This document shows positions 7,724-16,706 of a stretch of 64,000 nt of DNA, piece by piece; position 1 is the first letter of the stretch; each line of letters begins with the position of its first letter. A model generated the notes under the pieces. The model had not been told where the DNA came from, ran no database searches, and worked only from the letters and a program-made list of their open reading frames with translations. The translations under genes were made by a program, and so were the position numbers. The stretch comes from Burkholderiales bacterium (GTDB lineage Bacteria > Pseudomonadota > Gammaproteobacteria > Burkholderiales > WYBJ01): positions 1 to 64,000 of the forward strand of contig JADLAC010000009.1 of NCBI GenBank assembly GCA_020848435.1, in the 5' to 3' direction.

Positions 7724-9124
7724 ATGCGAGCGAGCAAGAGAGTTCGCCGAACGGATCGCCTGCCGGCCGGGCGGCGCGAGCCGCGCGCGCTCTCGAACGT
7801 GGACGAGAGCGACGAGTTCGCAGCGCGTCACTTGCGCGCGCTCGGCTCGCTGCCCTCGCCGTGTCCCCGGGCGGTCTTGTACCTGTTGCTGGCGGCGATC
7901 ACCACGGTCGCGGCGGGGATCACGTTCGGGCGCGTCGACGTGGTTGCCGTCGCACCGGGGAAGCTCGTGCCCCAGTCCCTGCTCAAGGTGGTTCAGCCTA
8001 CCGACTCGGGGGTAGTGCGCGAGATCCGGGTGCGCGAGGGCCAAGCCGTCGCCGGCGGCGATGTCCTGTTTCGCATGGACACGGCGCTGACCGAAGCCGA
8101 CCTGCGGATCGTGGAGTCGGAGATGGCCTTGCGCCGTCTCCAACTGCGCCGCATCGAAGCCGAATTGACGGGGAGCGCCTTCGCGCTGCGCGGCGACGAT
8201 CCGCCCGAGCTGGTCGTGCAGGTGCAGGCCCAATTCAATGCGCGCCAGCGGGCGTTTCAGGACGCCCTCGATGCCGAGCGCTCCGCGCAGGCGAAGGCGC
8301 GCGAGGATTTGAAAGCCGCCGAGGAAATCGAGGCCAAGCTGCGCCGTACCGCGCCGATCTATCGCGAGCAGGAGCGGGCTTGGGAGCAGCTTGCCCGCGA
8401 AGGCTTTGCCGGCAAGCTGCTCGCTCTGGAGCGCAGCCGCAGTCGCATCGAGAACGAACAGGACCTGCACGCACAAGCGGCCGCGGTCTCCGGGGCGAAG
8501 GCCGCCATCGCGCTGTCCGAGCGGCGCATGGCGCAACTGGAATCGAACCACCGGCGTGAGCTCAGCGGCGAGCGGGTGGAAATGCTCGCGCAGCTCGAAC
8601 GCCTGCAGGAAGACTACGCCAAGCAAAACCATCGCAGCCGCCAGCTCGAGCTGCGCGCCCCCGCCGCGGGCATCGTCAAGGACCTTGCCACGCACAGCGC
8701 GGGCACCGTGGTCGCGCCCGGGACCATCCTCGCGACCATCGTGCCGCGGGACGAGCCGCTCGAAGCCGAAGTCTGGGTGAGCAATATCGACGCGGCCCGG
8801 GTGCTGCCGGGTGCCGCGGTCAAGCTCAAGCTCGCTGCCTTTCCCTTCCAGCACTACGGCATGCTCGGCGGCGTGGTTCGACATGTCAGCGCAGATGCGA
8901 CCGAACGCTCCGAGGCCAATGGCGCAGGCCATGCCGCGACGGTTCTACACTTCCGCGCCTTGATCAGTATCGAGCGCGGCACGCGCGCGGCTCCACTGAC
9001 ATCCGCGAAGCTCGCGTCCGGCATGCAGCTTGCGGCCGAGGTCCATCTCGGGACGCGCTCGGTGCTGGACTATCTGCTCTCGCCAGTGCGCAAGACGCTG
9101 AGCGAGGCCGGTCGCGAGCTTTGA
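7724..9124 (+). CDS. HlyD-family periplasmic adaptor of a type I secretion system
   Basis: A 466-residue membrane-fusion protein, close to the length of HlyD. A cytoplasmic N-terminus of about 48 residues precedes one membrane segment (about 50-69). Then come the first half of the lipoyl/biotinyl-like domain (VQPTDSGVVREIRVREGQ), a long Ala/Glu/Arg-rich coiled-coil hairpin (about 150-320), the second lipoyl half (ELRAPAAGIVKDL) and a beta-barrel C-terminus. It would bridge the inner-membrane ABC exporter just upstream to an outer-membrane TolC-type channel. Its stop overlaps the TTG start of ygfX by 4 bases. Confidence 0.92.
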   Translation: MRASKRVRRTDRLPAGRREPRALSNVDESDEFAARHLRALGSLPSPCPRAVLYLLLAAITTVAAGITFGRVDVVAVAPGKLVPQSLLKVVQPTDSGVVREIRVREGQAVAGGDVLFRMDTALTEADLRIVESEMALRRLQLRRIEAELTGSAFALRGDDPPELVVQVQAQFNARQRAFQDALDAERSAQAKAREDLKAAEEIEAKLRRTAPIYREQERAWEQLAREGFAGKLLALERSRSRIENEQDLHAQAAAVSGAKAAIALSERRMAQLESNHRRELSGERVEMLAQLERLQEDYAKQNHRSRQLELRAPAAGIVKDLATHSAGTVVAPGTILATIVPRDEPLEAEVWVSNIDAARVLPGAAVKLKLAAFPFQHYGMLGGVVRHVSADATERSEANGAGHAATVLHFRALISIERGTRAAPLTSAKLASGMQLAAEVHLGTRSVLDYLLSPVRKTLSEAGREL

Positions 9125-9630
9125 GCGAACCCTCCGAGCCGGCTCTGTCCGCCGCCGCAGCGCGATCGATTCCACGCCTGGAGATCGAGCTGCGTGCATC
9201 CTATATCCTCGCCGGGCTGCTCGCGGCGGCGCATTGCGCCGCCTTCGCGGTTGCCGTGGCCGGCTTGCAGCGGCTCGAGCTCATCGGCGCCGCGGCGCTC
9301 GCCTTGCTGGGCCAGGCGTGCTGGAGCATCCGGCGTCATGCGTTGCTGCACGCTCCGCGCGCGATCGTGCACTTGGACTGTCGCGGCGAGGATCGATGCA
9401 TCGCATGGCGGCGCGACGGAACGCGCGTGCAATACCGCATTCGGGCCTCGTCGTATGTCACCCGGTATCTCACGGTGCTGCATCTGCGCCGGCCGGGCGA
9501 GCGCAGGAGCTGTCACGTGGTGCTGCTGCCCGACAGCATGCCGGCGGATCTCATGCGCCGCTTGCGGGTGCGACTGCGCTGGATGAGGTTCGACGCCGCC
9601 GGCGCCGTCGAGGAGCGCACTTCGCTATAA
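9121..9630 (+). CDS. ygfX: YgfX (CptA-like) family membrane protein
   Basis: A 169-residue protein starting at a TTG that overlaps the hlyD-type stop; no ATG is available before the membrane segments. Two adjacent hydrophobic helices (about 29-68) are followed by a basic cytoplasmic domain ending in the family hallmark VLLPDSMPADLMRRLRVRLR. In E. coli ygfX is encoded with sdhE next to ygfZ and its product has been described as a membrane toxin-like or FeS/flavin-related factor. Here no sdhE is seen, and the exporter pair lies between ygfZ and ygfX. The family call rests on that C-terminal motif and the helix layout. Confidence 0.75.
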   Translation: MSEPSEPALSAAAARSIPRLEIELRASYILAGLLAAAHCAAFAVAVAGLQRLELIGAAALALLGQACWSIRRHALLHAPRAIVHLDCRGEDRCIAWRRDGTRVQYRIRASSYVTRYLTVLHLRRPGERRSCHVVLLPDSMPADLMRRLRVRLRWMRFDAAGAVEERTSL

Positions 9631-9631
9631 T
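9626..9631 (+). promoter_or_regulatory. -10 hexamer directly before the phosphorylase gene
   Basis: A perfect TATAAT overlaps the ygfX stop codon and ends 8 bases before the ATG at 9640. Transcription from it would begin almost at the ATG, giving a nearly leaderless message. No good -35 is visible. Confidence 0.4.
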
Positions 9632-9639
9632 CGCGCCCC

Positions 9640-10398
9640 ATGCTTGGAATCCTCGGCGGCAGCGGCATGACCAACCTGGCGGACTTGGCGAACGTCCGCC
9701 GGCAAGTCGTCCGCACGCCGTACGGGGAAGCGTCGGGCGCGCTGATGTTCGGCACGCTGCGCGGTCGCGAGATCGTCTTCCTGGCTCGCCATGGCTACGG
9801 CCACACGATACCGCCGCATGCCGTCAACTATCGCGCGAACATCTGGGCGCTCGCCTCGCAAGGTGTGCGCGAGATCGTCGCCATCGCCTCGGTCGGGGGC
9901 ATACGTTCCGATCTCGCACCGGGCACCCTGGTTGTTCCTTCGCAGATCCTCGACTACACCGGCGGGCGGCGCTCGACCTACTTCGACGGCGCCGACGGGA
10001 TCGTCAAGCACATCGATTTCACCCAGCCGTACAGCACAGAGTTGCGGGCGAAGCTGCTGCGCGCGTGCCATGCCGCCCGTGAGCCGGTCGTTGACGGCGG
10101 CGTATACGCCGCCGTCAACGGACCGCGGCTCGAGACCGCGGCCGAGATCGCGCGCTTGGAACGCGACGGCGCCGACATGGTCGGAATGACAGGCATGCCG
10201 GAAGCCGCGTTGGCGCGAGAGTCCGGCGTGGCGTATGCGGCGTTGGTGGTGGTCGCGAACTGGGCGGCCGGACGCGCCGACAGCAATCTCGGGGTCTCCC
10301 TGGCCGACATCGGTGCGGTGCTCGATCGGTCCATGGTGCGCGTGAGAAAAGCATTGCATTTCGTCGAGGCGCAGGATGGCGGTCAGAGCGGTGCTTAA
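9640..10398 (+). CDS. S-methyl-5'-thioinosine phosphorylase (MTA/MTI phosphorylase family)
   Basis: A 252-residue purine nucleoside phosphorylase of the MTAP branch. Visible motifs are GILGGSGM at the N-terminus, [22 protein letters not shown] (the phosphate and ribose region), [19 protein letters not shown] and [13 protein letters not shown]. The last string is what I associate with methylthioinosine phosphorylases of the Pseudomonas type rather than with true MTA phosphorylases, so I favour S-methyl-5'-thioinosine as substrate, with methylthioadenosine as the alternative. The product, methylthioribose-1-phosphate, is the substrate of MtnA encoded at 257-1309. No MTA deaminase is in the window. 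The gene overlaps def by 23 bases. Confidence 0.87.
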   Translation: MLGILGGSGMTNLADLANVRRQVVRTPYGEASGALMFGTLRGREIVFLARHGYGHTIPPHAVNYRANIWALASQGVREIVAIASVGGIRSDLAPGTLVVPSQILDYTGGRRSTYFDGADGIVKHIDFTQPYSTELRAKLLRACHAAREPVVDGGVYAAVNGPRLETAAEIARLERDGADMVGMTGMPEAALARESGVAYAALVVVANWAAGRADSNLGVSLADIGAVLDRSMVRVRKALHFVEAQDGGQSGA

Positions 10399-10909
10399 GA
10401 TGGGTCATCCGCTGCTGTTCGAGCGCGCGCGCGAAGTCGAGCGCTTCGGCACTGCCGAGCTCGACGCGCTGCTCGCGGATATGCTCGACACCATGGAGGC
10501 GCTCGACGGCGCCGGCTTGGCGGCGCCGCAGATCGGCGTGTCGCTTCGCGTCGTCGTCTTCGGCCTCAAGCGCAACCCGCGCTACCCGGAAGCCGAAGAG
10601 GTCCCCTACACGGTATTGATCAATCCACTCATCCGGGCACTCGACGAGGCGCTGGAAGACGGATGGGAAGGCTGCCTGAGCGTGCCCGGCATGCGCGGGC
10701 TCGTGCCGCGCCATCGGCGCATCAACTACCGGGGGCAGGACCAGTACGGCACGCCGATCGATCGCGATGTCGCCGGTTTCCATGCTCGCGTCGTGCAGCA
10801 CGAATGCGATCACCTCGACGGCGTGCTCTATCCGATGCGCGTGACCGACCTGCGGAACTTCGGCTTCACCGAAGTCCTCTTTCCAGGGCAGGCGCCGCCG
10901 GAAGAATAG
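10376..10909 (+). CDS. def: Peptide deformylase
   Basis: A 177-residue metalloenzyme that removes the formyl group from nascent proteins. All three family motifs are present: GLAAPQIG (47-54), EGCLSVPG with metal ligand Cys100, and QHECDHLDG with His142, Glu143 and His146. It starts inside the end of the phosphorylase gene, so translation is probably coupled. It is not next to fmt, the usual place of the main deformylase gene, so it may be a second copy; the rest of the genome is not visible. Confidence 0.94.
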   Translation: MAVRAVLKMGHPLLFERAREVERFGTAELDALLADMLDTMEALDGAGLAAPQIGVSLRVVVFGLKRNPRYPEAEEVPYTVLINPLIRALDEALEDGWEGCLSVPGMRGLVPRHRRINYRGQDQYGTPIDRDVAGFHARVVQHECDHLDGVLYPMRVTDLRNFGFTEVLFPGQAPPEE

Positions 10910-10938
10910 CGTCCACGATCGCGCCTGGCATGGGCCGA

Positions 10939-13536
10939 TCAATCGATCTGCACGGCTTCCGTCAGCTCGCTTTCGAGCCGAACCACGGTGCTGGCGTCGT
11001 TGAGCGCAGGTCCGGTGATGAGGAAAGTGTCCTCGACCCGCTCGCCCAGCGTATTGATCTTTGCCGAATGCACGCTGATGTCGTGCGCGACCAGCACGCG
11101 CGCGATGCGGTACAGCAGTCCCGGCCGGTCGCTCGAAATCAGCGTGAGGACCATGTAGGTGCCGCGCTCGTCGGGCTGGAGATCGACTTCCGGGGTCATC
11201 GGAAAGTGGCGCACGCGGCGGCTCAAGCGTCCGGTCCCCGGCGGCTCCAGCGGCGCGCGCTGTTGCAGGCGCGCGCTCAGCTCGTGCTCGACGAAGCTCA
11301 TGACGTCGCGATAGTTCGCGTCCCGACCCTGGGGATCCAGAATGAGGAAGCTGTCGAGAGCGTAACCGTGGCGGGTGGTGTGAATCTTGGCCTCGACGAT
11401 GCTGAAGCCCGCGCGGCTGAAGAAATTGCAGATGCGTGCGAACAGCTCCTTCTGATCCGGGGTATAGATCAACACCTGCAAGCCTTCGCCCATGGGGGCG
11501 AGCCGGGCTTTGACGACGGGCGCTGGGCCTTGCACGCGGTAGTTGAGCAGGCGCGTATGCCAGGCGATCTCCTGCGCTTCGTGCCGCAGAAAATACGAGG
11601 TATCGAGCTGCGCCCACAGTTTTTCGTGCGCATCCGCGGGTATGGCATAGAGTCGCAGTCGCGTCAGCGCTTCGGCCTGGCGATTCTCGACGCTCGCTTC
11701 GGTGGCGATATGCTCGCCCGAAAGCACGCGGCGCGTGGCCCAGAACAGGTCTTCGAGCAGCTTCGCCTTCCAGGCATTCCACACCCTGGGGCTGGTGCCG
11801 CGGATATCGGCGACCGTCAGCAGGTAGAGAGCAACGAGATGGCGGTCGTCGGTCACCAGCGCGGCGAACGACGCGATCGTTTCCGGATCGCTGATGTCTT
11901 GCTTCTGCGCGCTCGCCGACATGGTGAGATGATGGCGCACGAGCCAGGCGACGAGCTCGACATCCTCGTCGGGCAAGCCGTGCCGGCGGCAGAAGCGGCG
12001 TGCATCGACCGCGCCCAGCATCGAATGATCCCCGCCGCGGCCCTTGGCGATGTCGTGAAACAATCCCGCCAGGTACAGCAGCTCCGGGCGCTCGAAATCG
12101 CTGATCAAGCGACTGCACAGCGGGTACTCGTGGGAAAGCTCGGGCACGGCGAAGCGCCGCAGGTTCCGCACCACCTTGAAGATGTGCTCGTCGACCGTGT
12201 AGACGTGATACAGGTCATGCTGCATCTGGCCGACGATGCGGCCGAAGGCCGGGATGTAGCGCCCCAGGATCCCGTACTCGTTCATGCGCCGCAGCTCGCG
12301 CAGCAGGCGCGAGGGACTGCGCAGGATGCTCATGAAGCGCTCGCGGTTGGACGGATCCTGGCGGAATGCCGCGTCGATCCGCGGCCCCGCGCGCCATAGG
12401 GCGCGCAGGGTGCCCGCGCGCATGCCTTTGAGCTCGTGGTGTTCCTGCAAGAGCTGGAAGCTTTCCAGTATGGCCGCGGGCTCGCGCTCGAACAAATCCT
12501 CGCGGGTCGCCTCCAACAGCTCGTTGCGGATGCAAAAGCGTTCGTTGATGGGCTCGGGTGCTTCGGTGCGTTGCGGGAAGATGCGCGCGCCGACGTTCTG
12601 GTGCACGATCGCGTTCAACTGCCGCACCGCGGTCGCCGTGCGATACAGCGTCTGCATGAGCTGCTCGCTCGCGCGCCGCGAGGCGGTGTCTTCCAAGCCG
12701 AGCTCGCACGCGATCGCGCTCTGGTAGTCGAACAACAGCCGGTCCTCGCGCCGCCCCGCCTGGTAGTGCAGCCGAATGCGCAGGTCGCTCAGAAAACGCT
12801 GCAAATGCGCGAGACGGCTCGCCTCCTTCGCGGTCACCAGCTCGGCGTGCACCAGCTGCGTCCAACCGCGCCCCAGGCGAGCCGCGCGCGCGATCCACAC
12901 CAGGTGATGCAGATCGCGCAGCCCGCCGGGGAATTCCTTCAGATTGGGCTCGAGGTTGGTGTCGACGAAGCGCTCGTGGCGCTGGCGCTGCTCCAACTGC
13001 TTCGCCTTGCAGAACGAGCGCGGATCGAGCGCGGCGGCGAACGCGGCCGCGAAGCTGCCATACAGCTCCGCGTCGCCGGTGAGACGGCGTGCCTCCAGCA
13101 GGTTCGTTTGGACTGTAATGTCGTGTGCGGCAAGATCCACGCACTGCTTCACGCTGCGCACGCTATGGCCGACTTCGAGCCCGATATCCCACAGCATGCC
13201 GATCAAGTCCTCGATCGGCTTGTTGCGCTCGGCGGCCGCTTCCGATTCGACCAGGATCAGCAGATCCACGTCCGAATACGGAAAAAGCTCGCCGCGGCCA
13301 TAGCCTCCGACCGCGATCAGCGTCGCACCGCACGGGGCTGGTAGATCCCGCCAAGCCTGCACCAGGATGCGATCGACCAGCCGGCAGTGCGCCCGCAACG
13401 CCTGGCGCGGGGCGGGGCGATCGCGATAGCTTGCGCGCAGCGATTCCCGGCCTTGCTTGAGGCTTTGCCGAAGGTCGGCAGGCGCGTCTTCCTCGCCGGC
13501 TGACGTGGCGGCCTCCGAGCCGACGAGCGCACTCAT
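10939..13536 (-). CDS. glnD: [Protein-PII] uridylyltransferase / uridylyl-removing enzyme
   Basis: An 865-residue bifunctional sensor that uridylylates and de-uridylylates PII proteins in response to glutamine. The nucleotidyltransferase motif GGYGRGELFPYSDVDLL (about 77-93) carries the catalytic aspartates Asp89 and Asp91. An HD domain follows around residue 490 (LAGLFHDIAKGRGGDHS), and two ACT domains occupy the C-terminal 180 residues and would bind glutamine. Length is normal for the family. It lies downstream of map on the same strand, 30 bases apart, as in many betaproteobacteria, and converges with def. Confidence 0.97.
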   Translation of the reverse strand: MSALVGSEAATSAGEEDAPADLRQSLKQGRESLRASYRDRPAPRQALRAHCRLVDRILVQAWRDLPAPCGATLIAVGGYGRGELFPYSDVDLLILVESEAAAERNKPIEDLIGMLWDIGLEVGHSVRSVKQCVDLAAHDITVQTNLLEARRLTGDAELYGSFAAAFAAALDPRSFCKAKQLEQRQRHERFVDTNLEPNLKEFPGGLRDLHHLVWIARAARLGRGWTQLVHAELVTAKEASRLAHLQRFLSDLRIRLHYQAGRREDRLLFDYQSAIACELGLEDTASRRASEQLMQTLYRTATAVRQLNAIVHQNVGARIFPQRTEAPEPINERFCIRNELLEATREDLFEREPAAILESFQLLQEHHELKGMRAGTLRALWRAGPRIDAAFRQDPSNRERFMSILRSPSRLLRELRRMNEYGILGRYIPAFGRIVGQMQHDLYHVYTVDEHIFKVVRNLRRFAVPELSHEYPLCSRLISDFERPELLYLAGLFHDIAKGRGGDHSMLGAVDARRFCRRHGLPDEDVELVAWLVRHHLTMSASAQKQDISDPETIASFAALVTDDRHLVALYLLTVADIRGTSPRVWNAWKAKLLEDLFWATRRVLSGEHIATEASVENRQAEALTRLRLYAIPADAHEKLWAQLDTSYFLRHEAQEIAWHTRLLNYRVQGPAPVVKARLAPMGEGLQVLIYTPDQKELFARICNFFSRAGFSIVEAKIHTTRHGYALDSFLILDPQGRDANYRDVMSFVEHELSARLQQRAPLEPPGTGRLSRRVRHFPMTPEVDLQPDERGTYMVLTLISSDRPGLLYRIARVLVAHDISVHSAKINTLGERVEDTFLITGPALNDASTVVRLESELTEAVQID

Positions 13537-13566
13537 GTCGTGGCCCGCCGCGGCGATGGCGCGCGC

Positions 13567-14391
13567 TCAGCGCGCGCCATCGCGACCTCCGCGCCCTACC
13601 AGCCCAGGGGGAGGAGGCGTGCCCGCGGACACGGTCAGCACTTCGTGATCTGAATCGGTGACGAGCACCGTGTGCTCCCATTGCGCCGAAAGGCTGTGGT
13701 CCTTCGTGACCACGGTCCAGCCGTCGGCGAGCTGGCGGATGTCGGGCCGGCCCGCGTTGATCATGGGCTCGACGGTGAAGATCATGCCTGCTTCCAGGCG
13801 CGTGCCGGTGCGGGGGCGGCCGTAATGCAATACCTGCGGCTCTTCGTGGAAGCGCTTGCCGATGCCGTGGCCGCAGAATTCACGCACGACCGAGAAGCCG
13901 TTGCCCTCCGCGTAGGTCTGAATCGCGTGGCCGATATCCCCGAGATAGGCGCCGGGACGCACCGTCTCGATTCCCAGCCACATGCATTCATAGGTGATGT
14001 CGCACAGGCGCCGCGCGAGGATCGGCGGCTCCCCGACGTAATACATGCGACTCGAATCGCCGTGGTAGCCCTCGGCGATCACGGTGACGTCGATATTGAC
14101 CACGTCGCCTGCCCTGAGCTTCTTTTCGCCGGGCACACCGTGGCAGACGACGTGGTTGACCGAGGTGCAGATCGACTTGGGAAATGGCCGGTAGCCCGGG
14201 GGGGCATAGTTCAGGGGCGCCGGAATCGTGTGCTGGACTTCGGTCATGTAGCGATGACACTCGTGATCGATCGCGGCCGTCGTCACGCCCGGACGCACGA
14301 ACGGCCCGATGTGATCGAGCACCTCGGCGGCCAGCCGGCCGGCGACGCGCATTTTTTCGATCTCCGCCGGCGTCTTGATAACGATGCTCAT
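13567..14391 (-). CDS. map: Methionine aminopeptidase, type I
   Basis: A 274-residue protein. The five metal ligands are visible in order: Asp in NIDVTV, Asp in HGDSSR, His in CGHGIG, Glu in FTVEPM and Glu in QWEHTV. It removes the initiator methionine after deformylation. The frame stays open to an upstream ATG at 14436, but the start at 14391 (Met-Ser-Ile-Val-Ile) matches the family and sits about 30 bases after a good promoter. In many relatives map is directly divergent from rpsB; here an enolase-superfamily gene lies between them. Confidence 0.95.
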   Translation of the reverse strand: MSIVIKTPAEIEKMRVAGRLAAEVLDHIGPFVRPGVTTAAIDHECHRYMTEVQHTIPAPLNYAPPGYRPFPKSICTSVNHVVCHGVPGEKKLRAGDVVNIDVTVIAEGYHGDSSRMYYVGEPPILARRLCDITYECMWLGIETVRPGAYLGDIGHAIQTYAEGNGFSVVREFCGHGIGKRFHEEPQVLHYGRPRTGTRLEAGMIFTVEPMINAGRPDIRQLADGWTVVTKDHSLSAQWEHTVLVTDSDHEVLTVSAGTPPPPGLVGRGGRDGAR

Positions 14392-14420
14392 ACTGCCGCG
14401 GCACGCTGCAAAAACGAAAA

Positions 14421-14450
14421 AGGATAGTCGAAGCACTGGCGCGGGTCCAA
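14421..14450 (-). promoter_or_regulatory. Sigma-70-type promoter for map
   Basis: On the minus strand TTGGAC (14445-14450), an 18-base spacer and TATCCT (14421-14426) precede the map ATG by about 30 bases. Apart from this promoter the 264 bases between map and the enolase-family gene show no gene. Confidence 0.55.
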
Positions 14451-14655
14451 TGTCTTCTGGCGAATCAGCGGCGAGCTTCGCACCGTTCGCCGGCGTGAGG
14501 GGCGAGAGGCCGGCAGCGCGCCTTCGCAGCAGTCAATCATGGATAGGCGGACGAGCCTTCCCGCCGAACCGGCGCGGCGATAGCGAGCGGGCCATGCTGA
14601 TGGGCGCCGGTTGCGCCAGGGCTTAGGGCTGGTCAGCGACACAGTATCAAGACGA

Positions 14656-15750
14656 TCACCCCACCCGCATCCGCGCGACCAGCCGTTCATCCGGATCCCG
14701 GCCTAAGCCGGGCTCTTGCGGAATGGCGAAAGCTCCATCCTTCGGATCGATCTGATCGCTGAAGGGTGTCGCGGCAAAATCGCAGTAGTAGCGCTCGACG
14801 GGAATCTCTCGCGCCGCCGCGGCGCAGACGTGGATCGACGCCATCAGGCCCGGGCCGAAGTACGGCGAATGCGGCACCACCGTTACGCCGTGCGCTTCGC
14901 CCAGCGCGAAGACCTTGCGGATCTCGCTGATGCCGCCGATCTTGGTGATGCTGGGCTGGGCGATGCCGATGGCGCCGACCTCCATCATGCGTTTGAACTC
15001 CATCAGGTTGGAGCAGTTCTCGCCTGCCGCGATCGGCATCGGCGCAAGCGCGCGCAGCCGTGCAAGGCCGGCGTGATCGTCCGGCGGATAGATCGGCTCT
15101 TCCAGCCAGGCGAGATCCTGATCGGCCAGCTCGCGGGCGGCCGCGATGGCTTCGTCCACCGTCCACGGACAGGAGCAATCCACCATGAGCGGCACCTCGC
15201 TGCCGCACGCGCGTTTCGCCGCGCTGATGCAGTCGCGCTTGTTCTCGTGCAGCTTGACGAAACGATAGCCTCGCTCGATGGCTTCACGTGTCTTGCGCTC
15301 GACCACAGCCGCTTCGCCATAGCGCAGCAAGCTCGCATACGCCGGCAGCGTAGTGCGGGCGCTGCCGCCGAGCAGCTTGTACAACGGCATACTGGCGCGC
15401 TTGGCCGCGATGTCCCAGAGCGCGATGTCGAGCCCAGAAACCGCGAACACCGTCGGGCCGCTGCGGCCGGTGTTGTACAGGCTGCGGTGCAGGTCGGCCT
15501 GGATCTGGGCGATGTTCGACGGATCCTTGCCGAGCACGCGCGGCCCGACGAGCTGCGCGAGGGCGCTCAGCGTGCTCTGCCAGCCGGCGTTGGCGAACGC
15601 TTCGCCCCAGCCGGTGATGCCTTCGTCGGTCTCGACCTTCACCAGCACCGTGTGGACATCCGTCTTGGGCGCGCCGCCGGCGTGCGGCACGCTATCGTCC
15701 AGCGCCATCGGCGTGCGGACCAGAATGGGCTCGACTCGGATGATTTTCAT
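14656..15750 (-). CDS. Mandelate racemase / muconate lactonizing (enolase superfamily) enzyme
   Basis: A 364-residue protein. The start at 15750 is preceded by GGAG at normal spacing; the frame continues upstream but without a better start. It has the capping domain and the (beta/alpha)7 barrel, with metal ligands in MVDCSCPW (Asp), WLEEP (Glu) and AAGENC (Glu), and a C-terminal base in [11 protein letters not shown] (His). The second-strand motif reads VKLHE, a Lys-x-His in place of the Lys-x-Lys of mandelate racemase, so the substrate should differ and could be an acid-sugar dehydration or an epimerisation. Substrate cannot be named. It is inserted between map and rpsB. Confidence 0.88.
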   Translation of the reverse strand: MKIIRVEPILVRTPMALDDSVPHAGGAPKTDVHTVLVKVETDEGITGWGEAFANAGWQSTLSALAQLVGPRVLGKDPSNIAQIQADLHRSLYNTGRSGPTVFAVSGLDIALWDIAAKRASMPLYKLLGGSARTTLPAYASLLRYGEAAVVERKTREAIERGYRFVKLHENKRDCISAAKRACGSEVPLMVDCSCPWTVDEAIAAARELADQDLAWLEEPIYPPDDHAGLARLRALAPMPIAAGENCSNLMEFKRMMEVGAIGIAQPSITKIGGISEIRKVFALGEAHGVTVVPHSPYFGPGLMASIHVCAAAAREIPVERYYCDFAATPFSDQIDPKDGAFAIPQEPGLGRDPDERLVARMRVG

Positions 15751-15773
15751 GGATGGCTCCGAAGTGAATGGAC

Positions 15774-15782
15774 TGCTATACT
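15774..15782 (+). promoter_or_regulatory. Extended -10 promoter for the rpsB operon
   Basis: TGC directly followed by TATACT (15777-15782) gives an extended -10 element about 125 bases upstream of rpsB. No good -35 is seen, as is common with extended -10 promoters. The leader 15783-15907 could hold S2 autoregulatory structure; I did not identify one. Confidence 0.5.
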
Positions 15783-15907
15783 TTAAGGTTAATTCCGTCG
15801 GTAGCGGTGCCGCGGAAGCAATTCGCACCTCCGGTCATGAGAAGGGTGCCCGTCCCTGGCGGGTTCTTACGCCGGGGGGAGGCCAAACCCTGATCAGGAG
15901 TATCGCA

Positions 15908-16651
15908 ATGTCAGCCACCATGCGTGAAATGCTGGAAGCCGGAGTGCACTTCGGCCACCAAACCCGGTTCTGGAATCCGAAGATGGCTCCCTACATCTTC
16001 GGCAGCCGCAACAAGATCCACATCGTCAACCTGGAAAGAACGCTCGCGATGTACAACGAGGCGCTCAATTACGTGCGCCAATTATCGTCGCGTCGCGGCT
16101 CGGTGCTGTTCGTCGGCACCAAGCGACAGGCGCGCGATACGATGCGCGAGGAGGCGCTGCGCTCGGGGTCGCCTTTCGTCGATCATCGGTGGCTCGGCGG
16201 GATGTTGACCAATTACAAGACGGTGCGCCAGTCGATCAAGCGCCTGAAAGACATGGAAGCGATGATCGAGGACAAGTCGATCGAGAAGCTGTCGAAGAAA
16301 GAGGCGCTGCAATTCCAGCGCGACATGGCCAAGCTCGATCGCAGCCTCGGCGGGATCAAGGAGATGTCGAGCTTGCCGGACGCGATGTTCGTGATCGACG
16401 TGGGCTATCACAAGATCGCGATCAAGGAGGCGACCAAGCTGGGGATTCCCGTCATCGCGGTGGTCGACACCAACCATACCCCGGACGGCGTGCAGTACGT
16501 CATTCCCGGCAACGACGATTCCAGCCGCGCCATTCGGCTGTACGCACGCGGCATGGCGGACGCGGTACTCGAGGGCCGCACCCTGGTCAACCGTGAGCCG
16601 GTGAGCGACGAATTCGTCGAGGTCGACGACGAAGAAACGGAGGATCGCTAG
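15908..16651 (+). CDS. rpsB: 30S ribosomal protein S2
   Basis: A 247-residue S2 with the N-terminal [22 protein letters not shown] region cut here into its parts: GVHFGHQ (about 12-18) and WNPKM. The signature [21 protein letters not shown] lies in the second half. The start at 15908 is set by AGGAG 7 bases upstream; the open frame to the left is spurious. First gene of the rpsB-tsf-pyrH-frr cluster, which supplies ribosome assembly, elongation and recycling functions. Confidence 0.98.
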   Translation: MSATMREMLEAGVHFGHQTRFWNPKMAPYIFGSRNKIHIVNLERTLAMYNEALNYVRQLSSRRGSVLFVGTKRQARDTMREEALRSGSPFVDHRWLGGMLTNYKTVRQSIKRLKDMEAMIEDKSIEKLSKKEALQFQRDMAKLDRSLGGIKEMSSLPDAMFVIDVGYHKIAIKEATKLGIPVIAVVDTNHTPDGVQYVIPGNDDSSRAIRLYARGMADAVLEGRTLVNREPVSDEFVEVDDEETEDR

Positions 16652-16706
16652 CCGATGCCCAGGCCCGGGATCCAGGGCCGATCTATAACAGCGGAGTAGC
16701 AACGAA

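Noticed and set aside
5913..8932. Two long minus-strand frames opposite the exporter and adaptor genes
   Set aside because: Shadows; ABC and HlyD motifs are clear on the plus strand.
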